NCBI GenBank assembly: GCA_033060915.1
Contig: CM065383.1
Location: forward strand, 10,242,501 to 10,306,500
Length of the DNA stretch: 64,000 nucleotides
Direction: 5' to 3'
From: Euryodendron excelsum
Lineage: Eukaryota > Streptophyta > Magnoliopsida > Ericales > Pentaphylacaceae
Below, one piece after another: positions 47,083 through 58,763 of the stretch (position 1 is the first letter of the stretch; every line of letters starts with the position of its first letter). The position numbers were made by a program, and so were the translations under genes. Under the pieces are notes generated by a model. The model saw only the letters and a list, made by a program, of their open reading frames with translations, was not told where the DNA came from and searched no databases.

Positions 47083-47870
47083 ACAGAGGTGCTAATGGGA
47101 TAAAGAGGTGTTTATCTCCTAGGATAAAATGATCAACAACAATGAAGAGGAAGCTTTTCAATCTTCGTGCTCGACAAACCCAACAAAATTCCAACAAAAT
47201 CTATCAATGAAGATGCAGAAAGTGATGGGAAGAAAACAAAATTTTTGTCATACAAGTCATCCAAAGACTCTGTAAATTCCTCTATGAATTTATCAGTGTA
47301 TCTAGAGACTGAATACAGAAAACCTGGCAGTGTATCTATCTTACACGGATCATTCAACGCATAGACTATCACCGAAGAAGAATTCTACAAGAACAAATGT
47401 AGAACATATCGACAGAATTCAAAGACTAGAAAAACTGATAGCGGTTGGACAAAACTTCGGTGATTAGAGAACACAGTAGAACTTCATCGCTTCTGAATCC
47501 GAATCCGGTAAGACTTCGTCACGGCAGGTCAGTAGGGTCTCGGATGAACTTCGTTCGTGTTCCAAAAAATTCCTAAAAAAATAGAGAAGGATCTCCCGTT
47601 TAAATAGTAAAGACATGCTTATTTGCGAAGGGACACTAGCCAAAAGTGCCCCTAATGCCAACAGACACACCCGTTTGAATTTAAATAAGTAAATTAAAAA
47701 AATGGCACAAAAAGAACTGAACCAGGGTCACACCCGATTTGGTCTAACGCACCTGAGCTCGGGCTTGGTCTAGTTTGATTCAGTGCAGTGTGGGCAGGCA
47801 GTGCGCGCACGCATGTTTTGTGGGTCAACCCATGAGTTGGGTAGGTCCTCTCCAATCCACAAAATTGAGG

Positions 47871-47992
47871 TGCCCCTTGGGGCCCAAAACCAATTTCAAG
47901 AGAAGGCTTTATATGCACATCATTTTTGGGGTGCCCCTTGGGGCCCAAAACCAATTTCAAGAGAAGGCTTTATATGCACATCATTTCTTTCT
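47871..47992 (-). repeat. 61-bp tandem duplication including the LTR TATA box
   Basis: The segment tgccccttggggcccaaaac through tatatgcacatcattt occurs at 47871 and again at 47932, 61 bases apart and nearly identical. On the minus strand each copy contains gtgcatataaagcc, the TATA box seen once in the + LTR at 31848 and once in the fragment at 52820. Confidence 0.85.
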
Positions 47993-48239
47993 TAAGAAAT
48001 TAATGTAGGACAAGTCACCTACACCCAAGTAATCAAAGTCATGTTGGCCACTTTGAGAGACATTATCTAATTCAAATCTCCATGGATTTTAGCAAATAAA
48101 TGCTTGATCTTCATCTTCTCATGGAGAAAAATGTAAAGCACCTTAGACCCACTTTTTAGGATGTGTGGGTCCCACTTTTATTTAGGCTCAAAGTTGTGCT
48201 TAACACAATATTTTTCAATAATCCCCCACATGAATGAGA

Positions 48240-48880
48240 TTGCCTAATGTAATGCAAAATGCAAAGACAAAATGATAAAGAAAGAGTAAACAGAAAGTTA
48301 CTGCATCGGGATAGGTGGTTTTTGGCTTTGAATTTTTCCTAGTGAGATACTATTGGGTTTATTGGCTAATCAGTGAGCATGATGTCTTGAATTGTTTAGC
48401 CATTAGTATAAATTAAGGCAATAGTATTCACACAATTTCCTTTTAGACACAATTTGGTTCTCATGATTGTGTTCATTTTGGCCGTAAACCATACCTGGTA
48501 ATTCATGAGTGCTTTAGAGAATGTAACCTTTACTATTCTCACAGAAACAACCCTTTCACACTCATAGGTGATTTAATATGTATATACCATACTCCACTTT
48601 GTGTCAAAGTTATAAGAATCATTAAATCTTTAAGTAATTAATACGAGTATTCTGCTATACTCCACTTGGGCTACAATTTATCAGTAGTATTAAAACCTTC
48701 AGCTTATTCTAATATCACTGCAGTAATCACTATTTCATCATAGGAGTGGACAACGAAACAAAATTCCTCAATGATTTTGACTAAGTCCACTGCAATTTGT
48801 TTATCCCGTTGGACCTAGATCTTGGGATATCCAGTCAGCTAGGTTGGGTTGCCGTTATGATAACTTATAAAATAATAGGC
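48240..48880 (-). mobile_element. Minus-oriented copia post-pol region
   Basis: On the minus strand it reads caacccaacctagctgactg, then gatctaggtccaacggg, matching 46358-46500 on the + strand. It continues as the region between pol and the 3' LTR. Pol coding sequence that should follow further right is too decayed to read. Confidence 0.6.
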
Positions 48881-49324
48881 TATAAGATCCATTCCCCTCG
48901 ACGAAGAATTTATCAATCTCTTTCTAGGCGTAGTAAGAAGATCTCTCTTAATCCTGTAACTGAAATTAATCAAGAATATTATTCTTTCTATAACCTTTCT
49001 CTTTACAATATACTATTGTCACTGACACTGTTGTCGTGACTTTCCATTATTAAAATAATTTTATACTCTTACTATTGTTGATTGTCTATCGCAATGTATT
49101 AAAATAGCTATCATAGGCTATAACCCACTAGGAATATCCTCTATGTTATGAAGTTTCTTAACTTCTTTACCTAACTAGCAAATTCATCAGATTCAATTAG
49201 GATTTGATTTAAATACGATTATTTAGAGGCTTTCCACAGTATTGTTGCATCTTCAAGCATAATGACAAGACACATCCATTTAAGGATTTTGAAATCTTTA
49301 GAGTTAAATATTCAGTTTACATCA

Positions 49325-49600
49325 GTGGCGGACCCAGGATTTTGGTTGAGCGGGGCTGATAAATTTTTTTTTGTTGATAAGAGAATTAAGAAAAATATTT
49401 TAATTTTTGGGAGATCAATACACTATATAATATTTTAAATATTCAAAAATTTATAAAGGTGAAGGAAAATTTAGTAATTTTGGGGGGCAATATACTATAT
49501 TATATATGAAATATCTACAAATTCATAGGATATAAAGGAGATTTTCAAAACTTTGCGGGCCCGTGGCCCCCACCCGCCTGCCTCTCGGTCCGCCACTAAG
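49325..49600. mobile_element. Short element with AGTGGCGGACC inverted termini (hAT-like)
   Basis: The ends are cagtggcggacccagg (49325-49340) and ctcggtccgccact (about 49586-49599), an imperfect inverted repeat of 11-14 bp. It encloses an AT-rich centre and a short GC-rich patch (gggcccgtggcccccacccg). These termini are common in plant hAT-type elements. A hAT transposase fragment lies just to the right, so this may be a non-autonomous relative or an end of that element. Confidence 0.5.
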
Positions 49601-49713
49601 GAAGATGGTTAATTCTAAGATAATGCAATGAATATGATAATATTTAGGATTTTATATATTAATATCAAATGTTTCTTACACAAAACAACATTCAAATAAA
49701 AGTAAATGACAAA

Positions 49714-50116
49714 TTACAACAATCCTCTTCGTTGTTTCATATTTTGAAATCTTTGCAAAATAGTTTCATTATCTACGGTTTTTAATATGTCCCTTTCAAT
49801 CCATGATACCAAGCAATCATTCATCCACTCATGTCTCATGCAATTGCACAGTGGAGTCTTGATAATCTTCATTGCAGAAAAAACTCTCTCAACCGATGCA
49901 GTTGCAACTGGTAAGATCAATGTCAACTTCATAAATAAATAGACTAATGGGTAGAGACTATCTTTTTTCGTTTTAACTAACTTTTAAGCAAGTCCACCAA
50001 CCCCTATCACTTTTAAAAATTTATCATTAGAGCTTACATCTAGAATGTAGGTCTCAAGTTGATTATTAAGTACTATAAGCTCAAGTGGAGAAAAATCATT
50101 AAGATAAAACTTGGTA
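49714..50116 (-). pseudogene. hAT transposase C-terminal dimerisation domain remnant
   Basis: Read on the minus strand, one frame with a single stop near 49981 gives YFTKFYLNDFSPLELIVLNN, then KFLKVIGVGGLA, a stop, and then LILPVATASVERVFSAMKII and NDCLVSWIERDIL. The PVATASVERxFSAMK block is the hallmark of the hAT C-terminal dimerisation domain. Nothing of the catalytic core is present. The frame upstream begins in unrelated sequence. GC-rich ggccggcc phrases at about 50170-50215 may mark the element edge. Confidence 0.8.
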
Positions 50117-50219
50117 AAATATAAAATGGGTAGGGTTAAAAAAAAAAAAAAATTTCTCCAGATTTCAGGAGGGCCGGCCACCTACCCTCAGCCCTTGGTC
50201 GGTCCGGCCTTGGTTAACA

Positions 50220-52749
50220 TAATTGTACCTTTCCAAGTACATCAAGATATCTTATGTAGTGCAACACATAGTTCTAGAAATATCTCAAGAGTCTGAGTAT
50301 CTTAACTATAATCGTCCAAAGGGTAGACCATGGGTTATTTGCATGTCTACTTAATTTACTGATTAAGTATTTCGGTTCTGGATGAGTGCAATGCAAGTTA
50401 TCAGTGTCCGAAAACATTTCGAAAGAATATGCATTTAATATGCAAGTGGAATAAAGATTCACACAAGGCTAACAATGACATTTCCGTATCGCAAAGAACT
50501 CTTTGACGTCTCTTCACGGTCAAACTTCTCATGTCATTACATTGCATGACTTGTCGTTAGAATCCTAACCATTGATCCATTAAATGATCCTCATTTAAAT
50601 TAATATTTTAAGGAACTTCATTTCACAAGTCAATTGACGCTTGCCAGGAGATAGGTTGTCGAGATAACAAATTCTCTATTCCTTAAAGTTTCGTGTTCCA
50701 ACATCACATGTTAGGACACTAGGATAGAACATCCGATTTAGTTGATATTCTTATCCTTTTTTTTTTTTATTGTTTAGACTAATTTTTGTTTTCCTTTATC
50801 CAGACTCTAAGTCTTGGAACATTTCCAGCTCTGAAGTTTTAACAGACTTAGATATGTGTGCGTGATTATAAAAAAGTTCATTTTGTAGAATGACACCATT
50901 CTAGTATAATTGCACGAATATCAATACTGTCAAACTTAGTATATAAGGCACTACCATGCATACTTGTGTTTACGCTATTACATTTCATCCTTGAAATTAT
51001 AGGACTGAACACCTGAGCCAAACACCCTCACCCTTGAGACTTGAAATCAAGATCCTTGACCTATTATCATTCAATAGGGGTGTCATGAGTATCTAAGTGA
51101 GAGTCTCTGTGTAGGAAAAGAATAGCTTTCCCCCACATTTTTGGATTAACCAAATTCGTTCAATCTAGTGATAATCATCAACTTCTCAAGAGTTGGATAC
51201 CTTTCTAGAAGAATTGTCAACTTCTCAAGTGTTGGATACCTTTCCAGAATAATTATCAACTTCCAAAGAGTTTGATATTTTTTCCTGCAACTCGGATTTG
51301 CCACACTTACTGAGGTGTTAATGATAGGTGAATAAAGGCTGTAGGCAACGACTGCTAATAAGAAAGCAATAATGCTTTGGCTTCGCCACATCTTTGACAT
51401 TAATCTTATCACTACATTGATTTAAGCTCACTTGAATACCATACAAACACATAATGCACGAATTACTAAAGTATCCTCTTTAGTTCGAACATCTTTCAGG
51501 ACAAGAAAAATGCAATTCAGTAAAAGGACTACCAATTCCTCACAACATAGATGTTAACACAATGTGTTAGTACACAAAACAACCCACATTAGTGATTCAG
51601 TCACAGTACATAAGCTAACATATGGTTACAAGAACACTACCAGTGTTCCAACACAAACACAATAATCTAACACATAGATATACACAATAACTAAAAATAC
51701 AATGACAGATAAGAATCCAACAGACATCTCCCAGCATCCACGTCATGTGTTCCCTTCCAAACACTCTCAAGAGTACGCACTTGTCGAAAACGAGATTCCA
51801 CCTCATGCGAACCCTGACGTATGCTAGTAGGATGTGAGGACAACCACAGTTTCTCCAAGTAAGCAGGACAAGGCATACTCTTTCGAGTAGTACTTTGGAT
51901 CTTCCCATAATAGAACCGACTCGGTCTCGCCGCTATCCTTGGCACAACTGGTTGCACCGGTTTAGGAAAAACTTCCTCATGGCCATTGATGTGTACTTAC
52001 ACTTCAACTCTGCAAACAGAAGGATCATCGTCTTTAGGACTTCCAACGCAATTCTAACATACTTCCTTGATTACAGTCGTAGTACTCCATGTGCCCCACC
52101 TTACTCTTGAAAAGATACGCGCAGCTGAAAATTCAAATTCACAGGAATCTACTATCTTCACGTGAACTACAACCACAAAAAACCATAGTCGTATAATTGT
52201 GATCTCATAGAGCATAACATACTATGAATTTAACATGCTTAAACACAACTAAGCATGTTAAACACGAAATTTGAGAATTTAACACATTAACATTGATCAC
52301 AATTGCAATTCTAGCATCAAATTTAGGACACTTGATACTAAATTTACAAGTTTATAGGGATTGATAATACTCCCTTGAGGAAGCTTATAAGTTTTCATTA
52401 TGTCAAACCCTATAGGTGGATTATGAATCAGACATATCAAATAAGTTAAGTGGAAGATCTCAAGGAATTAAGTAAGTTTATTAAATTTAATTGACAGTAA
52501 TTTAATTTAATAAACAGGTATCCATAATCTTAACGTGGGGAGATAAATAAACATTTAATAATATGGAGTTCGAAATATAATTCCTAGTATGATAAGGAGT
52601 GTAATTATAATTCATTGGTGGTATAAATTATAATTTACGTAAATAGGGATTAATCCTAACTAGATTATGAATCTTTATTTACGTAGAAAGCCCTAGTTAT
52701 ACTAATCCTATGGACCTTATTGTAGCATCTATATATACGCACTCTAAGA
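50220..52749. other. Decayed internal region, no gene readable
   Basis: This lies between the hAT remnant and the LTR fragment at 52750 and is probably the rotted interior of the minus-oriented copia element. I find no RT or integrase motif in either strand. A 39-bp repeat occurs at 51167-51283. Open frames at 51615-51957 and 51895-52110 have no family resemblance. Confidence 0.4.
51167..51283 (-). repeat. 39-bp tandem repeat, nearly three units
   Basis: The phrase aacttctcaagagttggata starts at 51180, 51219 and (diverged) 51258. The period of 39 bases is a multiple of three, so the open minus-strand frame carries a 13-residue repeat (ERYPTLEKLTILL). The frame has no other sign of being a gene. 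Confidence 0.75.
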
Positions 52750-53071
52750 GCAGCTAGGTCCTTTCTATCCACAAAATTGCGGTACTCCTTGGGGCCTAAA
52801 CCTAACTTCAAGAGAAAACTTTATATGCACATCATTTTTTTTCTAAGAAATCAATGTGAGACAGGCCACCTACACCCAAATAATCAAGGTCATGTTGATC
52901 GCTTTGAAAGTCATTATTTCATTCAAATCTCTATGAATTTGAGCAAATAAATGCTTAATATTCATCTTCTTCTAGAGGAGAATATAAAGCACCTTGGACT
53001 CACTTCTTATGATGTGTGGGTCCCATTTTTATTTAGACTCAAAATTGTGCTTAACACAATATTTTTCAACA
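52750..53071 (-). mobile_element. Copia LTR fragment (U3 side), minus orientation
   Basis: This matches 47830-48220 and ends in tttttcaaca, the intact TG...CA terminus read on the minus strand. It includes gtgcatataaag on the minus strand and gtgtgggtcccat on the + strand. It could be the truncated 5' LTR of the minus-oriented element, or the missing part of the LTR broken at 31598. Confidence 0.65.
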
Positions 53072-54839
53072 ATTTTTAAAATTTTTCATTTCAATTTTGC
53101 AAAATCTCTTAATTAATATTTTTAATGCTTTTTTAATATTTTATTTTTGTTTCGCCAGATTTTATTTATTAAGGTTCCTAATAGGCTTTTCAATTGGCTC
53201 TTTATCATTTTCTTTATTTATTTTTTGTTTGCATTTCCATTTGCTTTTCATTTTTTGTTTTTGCTTTCTTTATATCCTGTCTCTGTTTTATTTTGTTAGA
53301 TCAGCTTGATAAATGGAGATAGAAAACATAAAGAAATGTGGTATTTGGATATTATTTGTATGAATGATCCAAGCTAATCATGAATAATTTGTTATGAGAC
53401 TATGTAAATGGAAATTTTTACTAAACAATTTGAGTCGGACATCCAATTGCTTCGATTTAAATTATCCGGAGGATGCCTTATATATAAAAAAGATGGACAA
53501 TCAAAAGGTGGATATACTTTGCTCATTATCAAACAATCACTTATCCACAAATCTTGCGTGAATAGGTACTCTGAGATAGAGCAAGAAAAATTGAATTTGA
53601 TTAATTCAACTTACAAAATTTTGAAATAATTAAAAAATTACAAAAATGAAACTATTCATTTTGTAAGTTATCAAATTAATCCTTTGAAACATACATTCTT
53701 CACTTTCGTGAGCCAATCGGTCCCCCACTAAAAAAATTCGGGATTCTGCAAAAGCAAAAGACACAAAACATCAGCTATACCTTTTGGAAAAGGGTATTGT
53801 AAAAAATGCTTAGAACACCTTTAAGAAAAGGATAAGGTTGACTATATTCATAGGAATCAATAAATAAATAAATATATATATATATAGGAAGACTTGGGGT
53901 CTGGTAAATGTTTTCTATTTTTATTTTTTATTTTTGTCAAAAAAAAAGACAATAAAATCAGTGTGTTTTTTGTTTTCAAAACATTAGTCTGGTATTGTTA
54001 GTAGAACAGTTACTTATAATTGTCATTACCATATCATAAAACGTAAAAAATAAAAACACACACTTATGACACGTAACAAAAAATAAAAACTGACAGTATT
54101 TTTAACAGACCCTTGAATTTCTTCTTTGTGAAGATTTGGATTCAAGGTATTCTTTTTTTTCGTTTTCTTTTTCCTTTTCTACAATGTTTTGAAGTTCCCC
54201 CACTAGCTGGGAAGTTTCAATTTTTTTGGCATTCCCTTGTTTGCCTTCCCTTTTCCAATCTGCTCAATTACTAATTTAATATTCCATTGAAAGTTTAGTT
54301 TGATTCATTGGCACTGTAGAATTTTTTTATACACATAAGAGATTTAACTCTTTTAAATTTATTAGTCTTAGTATGAATGACCTTTGACTATATTAGAAAA
54401 GAGACTAGTCACCAAAAAAAAAAAAAAATTTTGGAGACATTTGATCATAAGTTTTACTTTTTCGTGTTATAGTTAGACATGTCAAATTTTCACATCTTGT
54501 CACTCTTGTTTGCGAAAAAAAAAATATGCATTTGTTGTTTTGATACTATTATTATTGTGCGTTTGTTAACATGAATCAATATCATAGCTCGAGCTTGAAA
54601 CTCGGCTGTAGGCTTTTGAAATTTGATAAAGATCTCGTCCAAGCTGTGATCTTAGAAATTTTGTTGGAGAATAATTTTACCTAAAATTGACGGTGATTGA
54701 TATGAAATCAAATTATGAGATACCGATCAGAATTATTGTGGTGATAGCTTGTTGGTAAATAAATATTGGACTGTTGGTACAACCATCAAAAGATGGTTGG
54801 AGTGTGGATTTGGGATCGAGTAGTGCTAGAATAATTGAC
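53072..54839. other. AT-rich gap without a recognised gene
   Basis: The sequence is strongly AT-rich, with a short (TA)n near 53873-53884 and homopolymer runs. An open frame at 53408-53629 has no recognisable family. Nothing else is supported. Confidence 0.4.
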
Positions 54840-54951
54840 TTTTTTATCGAATTATCATCATGAATAGACATAAAATGATGGGTTCACATTATCTAATACA
54901 TATATGATTCATTCACTTTTGTCTATTCATGATAATAATTCGACAAATAAA
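54840..54951. repeat. Long imperfect hairpin
   Basis: The left arm at 54840-54874 (core tcgaattatcatcatgaata) and the right arm at 54917-54951 (core tattcatgataataattcga) are inverted copies with few mismatches over about 33 bases, separated by about 42 bases. It could be a very short foldback element or a source of small RNA. Confidence 0.75.
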
Positions 54952-56139
54952 ACCAGTGACTATAATAGTTTTCTTTGGAACTAGTTGAGGAGGCATTGAG
55001 ACCTCGTGAATTTTCTATAAGACGCAATGTCTTAATACAGTTGAAAAATTCTTTGAAAAATTAATGAAGAAAGTAGTTATTTTATATTCCATTGCTTTGT
55101 GTGTATTTTAACTTTTAGCATTTGCATTCTGATACGATGAATGTGTTGGTATCATCCTAAATTCATGCTTTTTTCATGCTAATTATTGCTCAAAATCATT
55201 TCTTTGAGGGGGTTTTTTGTTTCAAATGGAGAGTTAATTTTCAAAATTCCTCTTTGTACCAAACGAGGAAATAGTAAAAAGGATTTCGTTTAAGAAACAA
55301 TTCTGGGTTGCACCATGCAAAATTGAGATAAAATTCAATTTAATTTAGCTAGATAACCAAATGCAAATTATGTTCAATATAAATGTAAATATTCTCTCTC
55401 TTTTTTTGTTGGTGGGAACACCACATGCATAATCCCAACCATATGTGAATCCATTCGTTGCCTGGCTGCTACGAAAAAAGCGAAAGAGGAAAGTAAAAGG
55501 AGACAAATCATTCAAAAAAAGCAATCCATGGCAAATCATTCAAAAAAGGACACATAACATTCAATATCTTCATGGCGTCTCCGCCACAATCACAAACCTC
55601 CCTGTAGCGATCCCAGATATTTATTTTAGTAGAAAAAGAAAACTTAACCCAGCTAGCGCTGGTGGCCAATAGAAAAAAGCAAAGCGATTACTTTGCTTTA
55701 ATGATGTTGCGAGCCTCAGTTTAATTTTCATTTGGTAGTATTTCTGACAAGTTTTTTCAGGTTAATTTTTTTAGTTTTTAAGTTAAAAAGTTTTATTTTT
55801 GCTTTTTTTTTTTTGGCTTATCTCAGCTTATAAAAATAAAAGAAATTTTTTTTAAAACTTTTTTGCTTATAAAAAAAACTAAACTCAAAAAAGCTAATAA
55901 TTTGGGTATCTAGGCAAGATGACCACCAACTTTATTTCTATTGGTCATCCAATTGGTTTAGTGGGGCATGAGTTGGTTGTTACGTGCCTTGATTATCGAG
56001 GTATTGAGTTTCACTCTCCGAGTAGTGGATTATATATACTGATTTATTTGTAATTGTTGAGTTTATTGTGATTTCTTTATTTGTTGGATTTTTTCAAATA
56101 AATAAGTGTCGTTGATGTGTTTTTCTTAAACTCTGTTTG
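54952..56139. other. AT-rich gap with a MITE-like foldback
   Basis: No gene is supported. A foldback at about 55740-55915 (gtttttaagttaaaaag on the left, ttataaaaaaaactaaactc on the right) resembles the elements at 14310 and 14775. A short direct repeat caaatcattcaaaaaa occurs at 55504 and 55532. Confidence 0.4.
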
Positions 56140-56993
56140 ATTTAACGTAAAATATTTTACTATTTTTCGGTGTTTGATTGTACATAAATTAGGTGAAAAT
56201 ATTTTATGCGTAAAACTTTTTTTCTCAAAAGTTGAAAATGACTTACCAATTCCATTTCGGTAAGTTATTTTCAGATCATCCTATCATGCAAGCACTTCAC
56301 CAAGTGGCGACGTCCAATAAAAAAAATGATTTTTTTGTTTTGCACTTGGAGGGCATTGGCTATGCCATTTCTTTACCGTCAGCAACGATAGATTGGTAGT
56401 ATCTATGATCAAATCAAAGTCTTATCTTTTCGCCCCTAATGTCAATTTGAAGGTATGACTCCATATCGGGATTGTTAATTACTCGATAACATGGATCAAT
56501 GAAACAACCTTCAACTTCTTCTTTGTATTTTTGGTGTATTGGGCGGTTAATTTAGGAAACTTTGAACTAAAAATCACACATTGCTGGTTAAGTTTTTTAA
56601 GGCTTTTGACACTATTTGAATCATTTCACCACTGCCACCCCTACTCCCACTCACCACCACCTCCCACCACCACTACCACTACTCACCAACCACTACTGCT
56701 ATTTATCGTCTATGCCCATCTTGACCACCTCCACACACTACAGCCATTGTCCATCATTGCCTCTATCACCTACCACCACCACCACCCATTGCCCATCGCA
56801 ACTGACTACCACCCACCACCCACTGCCACCATCTCCCACCACAAAGAATAATATTACAAAAAATAAATTAATAAAATTTTAGAAAATAATTTTCAGATGT
56901 CAATCAAACTCCAAAAAATAATAAGGAAAATAATTTTTTGAGTAGAACTTTTTACACAAAAAATATTTTACATTAAATCAAACGGACCCTTAA
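56140..56993. mobile_element. Element of about 850 bp with inverted termini
   Basis: The left end reads tgtttgatttaacgtaaaat at about 56145-56164. The right end reads attttacattaaatcaaacg at about 56966-56985. These are inverted copies with two mismatches over about 20 bases. Further paired phrases follow inward (aaaatattttatgcgtaaaa against acacaaaaaatatttta). It has no transposase and is best read as a non-autonomous DNA transposon. Its centre contains a CCACCA/CCACTA-rich simple sequence. Confidence 0.65.
56630..56842 (+). repeat. CCACC/CACTA-rich low-complexity tract
   Basis: The tract is built from variations of caccac, ccact and ccatt and sits in the middle of the element at 56140-56993. 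It gives Pro/Thr/His-rich open frames in two registers, which are products of composition rather than genes. Confidence 0.75.
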
Positions 56994-57184
56994 TGTTAAT
57001 TATTTTCTATCAATTAACAAAAAAACAATAAACAAAAACTTTTGCCCAAAATAAAATTTTGTAAAAATATAATTTTTCTTTTAAGATAATAGTTAAAGTT
57101 ATGGACAATATGAAATCTCTATTGGTCTACATCTTCTAGCATTGGTGTTCTCCGAATGCAAATAAAATCAAATTAAACACTACG

Positions 57185-57575
57185 GAAGGTTGAGAGGGAG
57201 CTTAGGATTGGCAGGAATTAGAGGTCTATTTGGAGATGAAGGATGTAACTGGATACAATGTTATTTTGGGAAGCATGATTTCACAAGTATTGAAGCTGAT
57301 CTGTGGGACTTTATAAAGGGTTAACTACAATGCTAGATAAAATGGATCTGTGAGATAGAAATTGAGCCAGCTTGAGAGGAAACAATGGGACTCATTCAAG
57401 AATTGGTGCAAAGTTTTTCTTGAAGAGCCCTTATTGAAGACGTTCCTCCTTAGAAGATGCATAAGCACTATCTAAGTATCCAGCACACCCTAAAAGAGGA
57501 TAACAATTGTGCTAACAAGTTGTCTAAGATAAAAATAATCAAACTGAGAAGCTTGTCATTCTTGAAGAACCACAA
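57185..57575 (+). pseudogene. RNase H-like domain remnant (non-LTR retrotransposon or related)
   Basis: The + strand reads GRLRGSLGLAGIRGLFGDEG, then CNWIQCYFGKHDFTSIEADL, then WDFIKG and a stop, and further on DNNCANKLSKI. This order resembles plant RNase H-like domains, which have a G-x-G-G-I/L-R start, a Glu-Ala/Asp-Leu-W-block and a final N-x-x-A-D/N-x-L-A/S. The frame changes and contains stops, so it is a fossil. Such domains occur at the end of LINE pol and in many stand-alone plant copies. Confidence 0.5.
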
Positions 57576-58106
57576 TAACCACTCAGGCCTCATTCGGTGG
57601 GAGACAAGTTAAGAATTACTACTGTTAGGGCTTAGCCCTCATTTTCTTTTGTTAATTTTTTATTTGTATAACGCTATACAATAAAAAAAACTTATATATA
57701 ATGATATAATTGGATAAGTATCTTTCACTTCAAATAAAAACACTCAGCATTTGTGACTCCTAGTAATCAAAATGGGATTATCACATTATTTTAATAAAAA
57801 AAATTTGTATAAATTTTATGGATATATAGATAACATTTTCCTTTCAATTCGGATGAATAAAAACAAAAATAGAATAGAAAAGATAGAATAGCTTCATTGT
57901 CAACAAGGCCGGCTTTAGCATTAGGCGACTAAGGCCTTGATCTTGGTGAGGATAAAAAAGACTCGCTGAACAAAAAAGGCCCCCAAATAAACTATGCTAG
58001 TAAACTGTAAGAAGCAAATAACGGTTTAACCAGCAAATAAATTGTACAAATAAACAAGCTTTTGAAGGTCCAAAATTTTAAAAACATTATATGCTATACT
58101 TAATGA

Positions 58107-58721
58107 TGACGGGGATTTCCCGACCAGACCGGAAGCCCTTCTCGTACCGCCTAGTCGTTCCCCGACCAGGTCACCACTCCATCCGTCCACGAACTTCCTG
58201 ATCTGAAGGGTCGCTCGCAACTGTCCCTTGATCGGGTCGGGTCGCTCGCAACGGTCCCCTGATCGGGTCGGCGCTCGACCGTGTCCGCGGGGCCCACTTC
58301 TGACACCGGCCTCTCTGGATTGCATCAGGGACGTGGATGTGGCATGCACCTGCAACAACCGCCACGCCCCTGACACCGCTCTGAGCACACGCCACCCTGG
58401 AGTGTGAAGATGGCGCTCTCGAGTGCTCTGACATAGTTCTGACCTTCCAACTAGAAGCCGCCACGTGGAAGGACCACCTACCTCCACTATGCAAGCATAC
58501 AAGGAAAAACTTCGGCCCCTAAAAAGGTATGGATACACAGTCAACCCCGGGATATCTAACCTTCTCTCCCACGTCGGAATCACCTTGAATCTAACTTGCA
58601 CACCGGAGGGCCATTGGCTCCCATCACACCGGTGGGTTTTGGTGCAGGAGATCACCGTCCGACCATTGTGCCGTTCATCCCGGACCTGGGGGCAAGCCCG
58701 CACGAGATAGCTGCCTCATCA
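58107..58721 (+). mobile_element. 5' LTR of a Ty3/gypsy Tat-lineage element
   Basis: Base composition jumps from AT-rich to GC-rich at about 58107 (tgacggggatttcccgacc), the likely TG start. The LTR ends near catca (58717-58721), two bases before the primer-binding site. It contains a near-duplicate pair of phrases (gggtcgctcgcaac, at about 58206 and 58238). The 3' LTR is outside the window, so the length of about 615 bp and the start are estimates. A long minus-strand open frame across it (58703-58026) is a shadow. Confidence 0.6.
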
Positions 58722-58723
58722 GC

Positions 58724-58741
58724 TGGCGCCGTCTGTGGGAA
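58724..58741 (+). other. Primer-binding site
   Basis: The sequence tggcgccgtctgtgggaa starts with TGG, pairing with the CCA end of a tRNA, and sits directly after the LTR. This TGGCGCC-type site is characteristic of plant Athila/Tat gypsy elements. The exact tRNA was not determined. Confidence 0.75.
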
Positions 58742-58763
58742 CCGACTTCTCTCGTGACAGTCC

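Larger units (their letters stand above)
46841..48220 (-). mobile_element. 3' LTR of a minus-oriented copia element
   Basis: The LTR spans TGCAATACTAGC to tttttcaata on the + strand. On the minus strand it starts TATTGAAAAATATTGTG (TGTTG in the sibling at 53071) and is preceded by the purine-rich gtgggggattat, a likely polypurine tract. It contains two TATA boxes within a 61-bp duplication and a 37-base C run. Its left two-thirds match 30669-31598. Confidence 0.75.

Noticed and set aside
46897..47103. Frame ending in a poly-proline run
   Set aside because: The prolines come from the 37-base C run in an LTR.
53097..53309. Phe/Leu-rich frame resembling a membrane protein
   Set aside because: A T-rich stretch next to an LTR end gives Phe and Leu by composition; there is no promoter, family or charge pattern to support a gene.
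56531..56882. Proline/threonine/histidine-rich protein
   Set aside because: Two overlapping registers are both open across the CCACCA-rich tract, which indicates composition rather than a gene; it lies within a transposon-like element.
58026..58703. 225-residue minus-strand open frame
   Set aside because: It covers the gypsy 5' LTR in reverse; it is Arg/Gly-rich from composition and has no recognisable domain.
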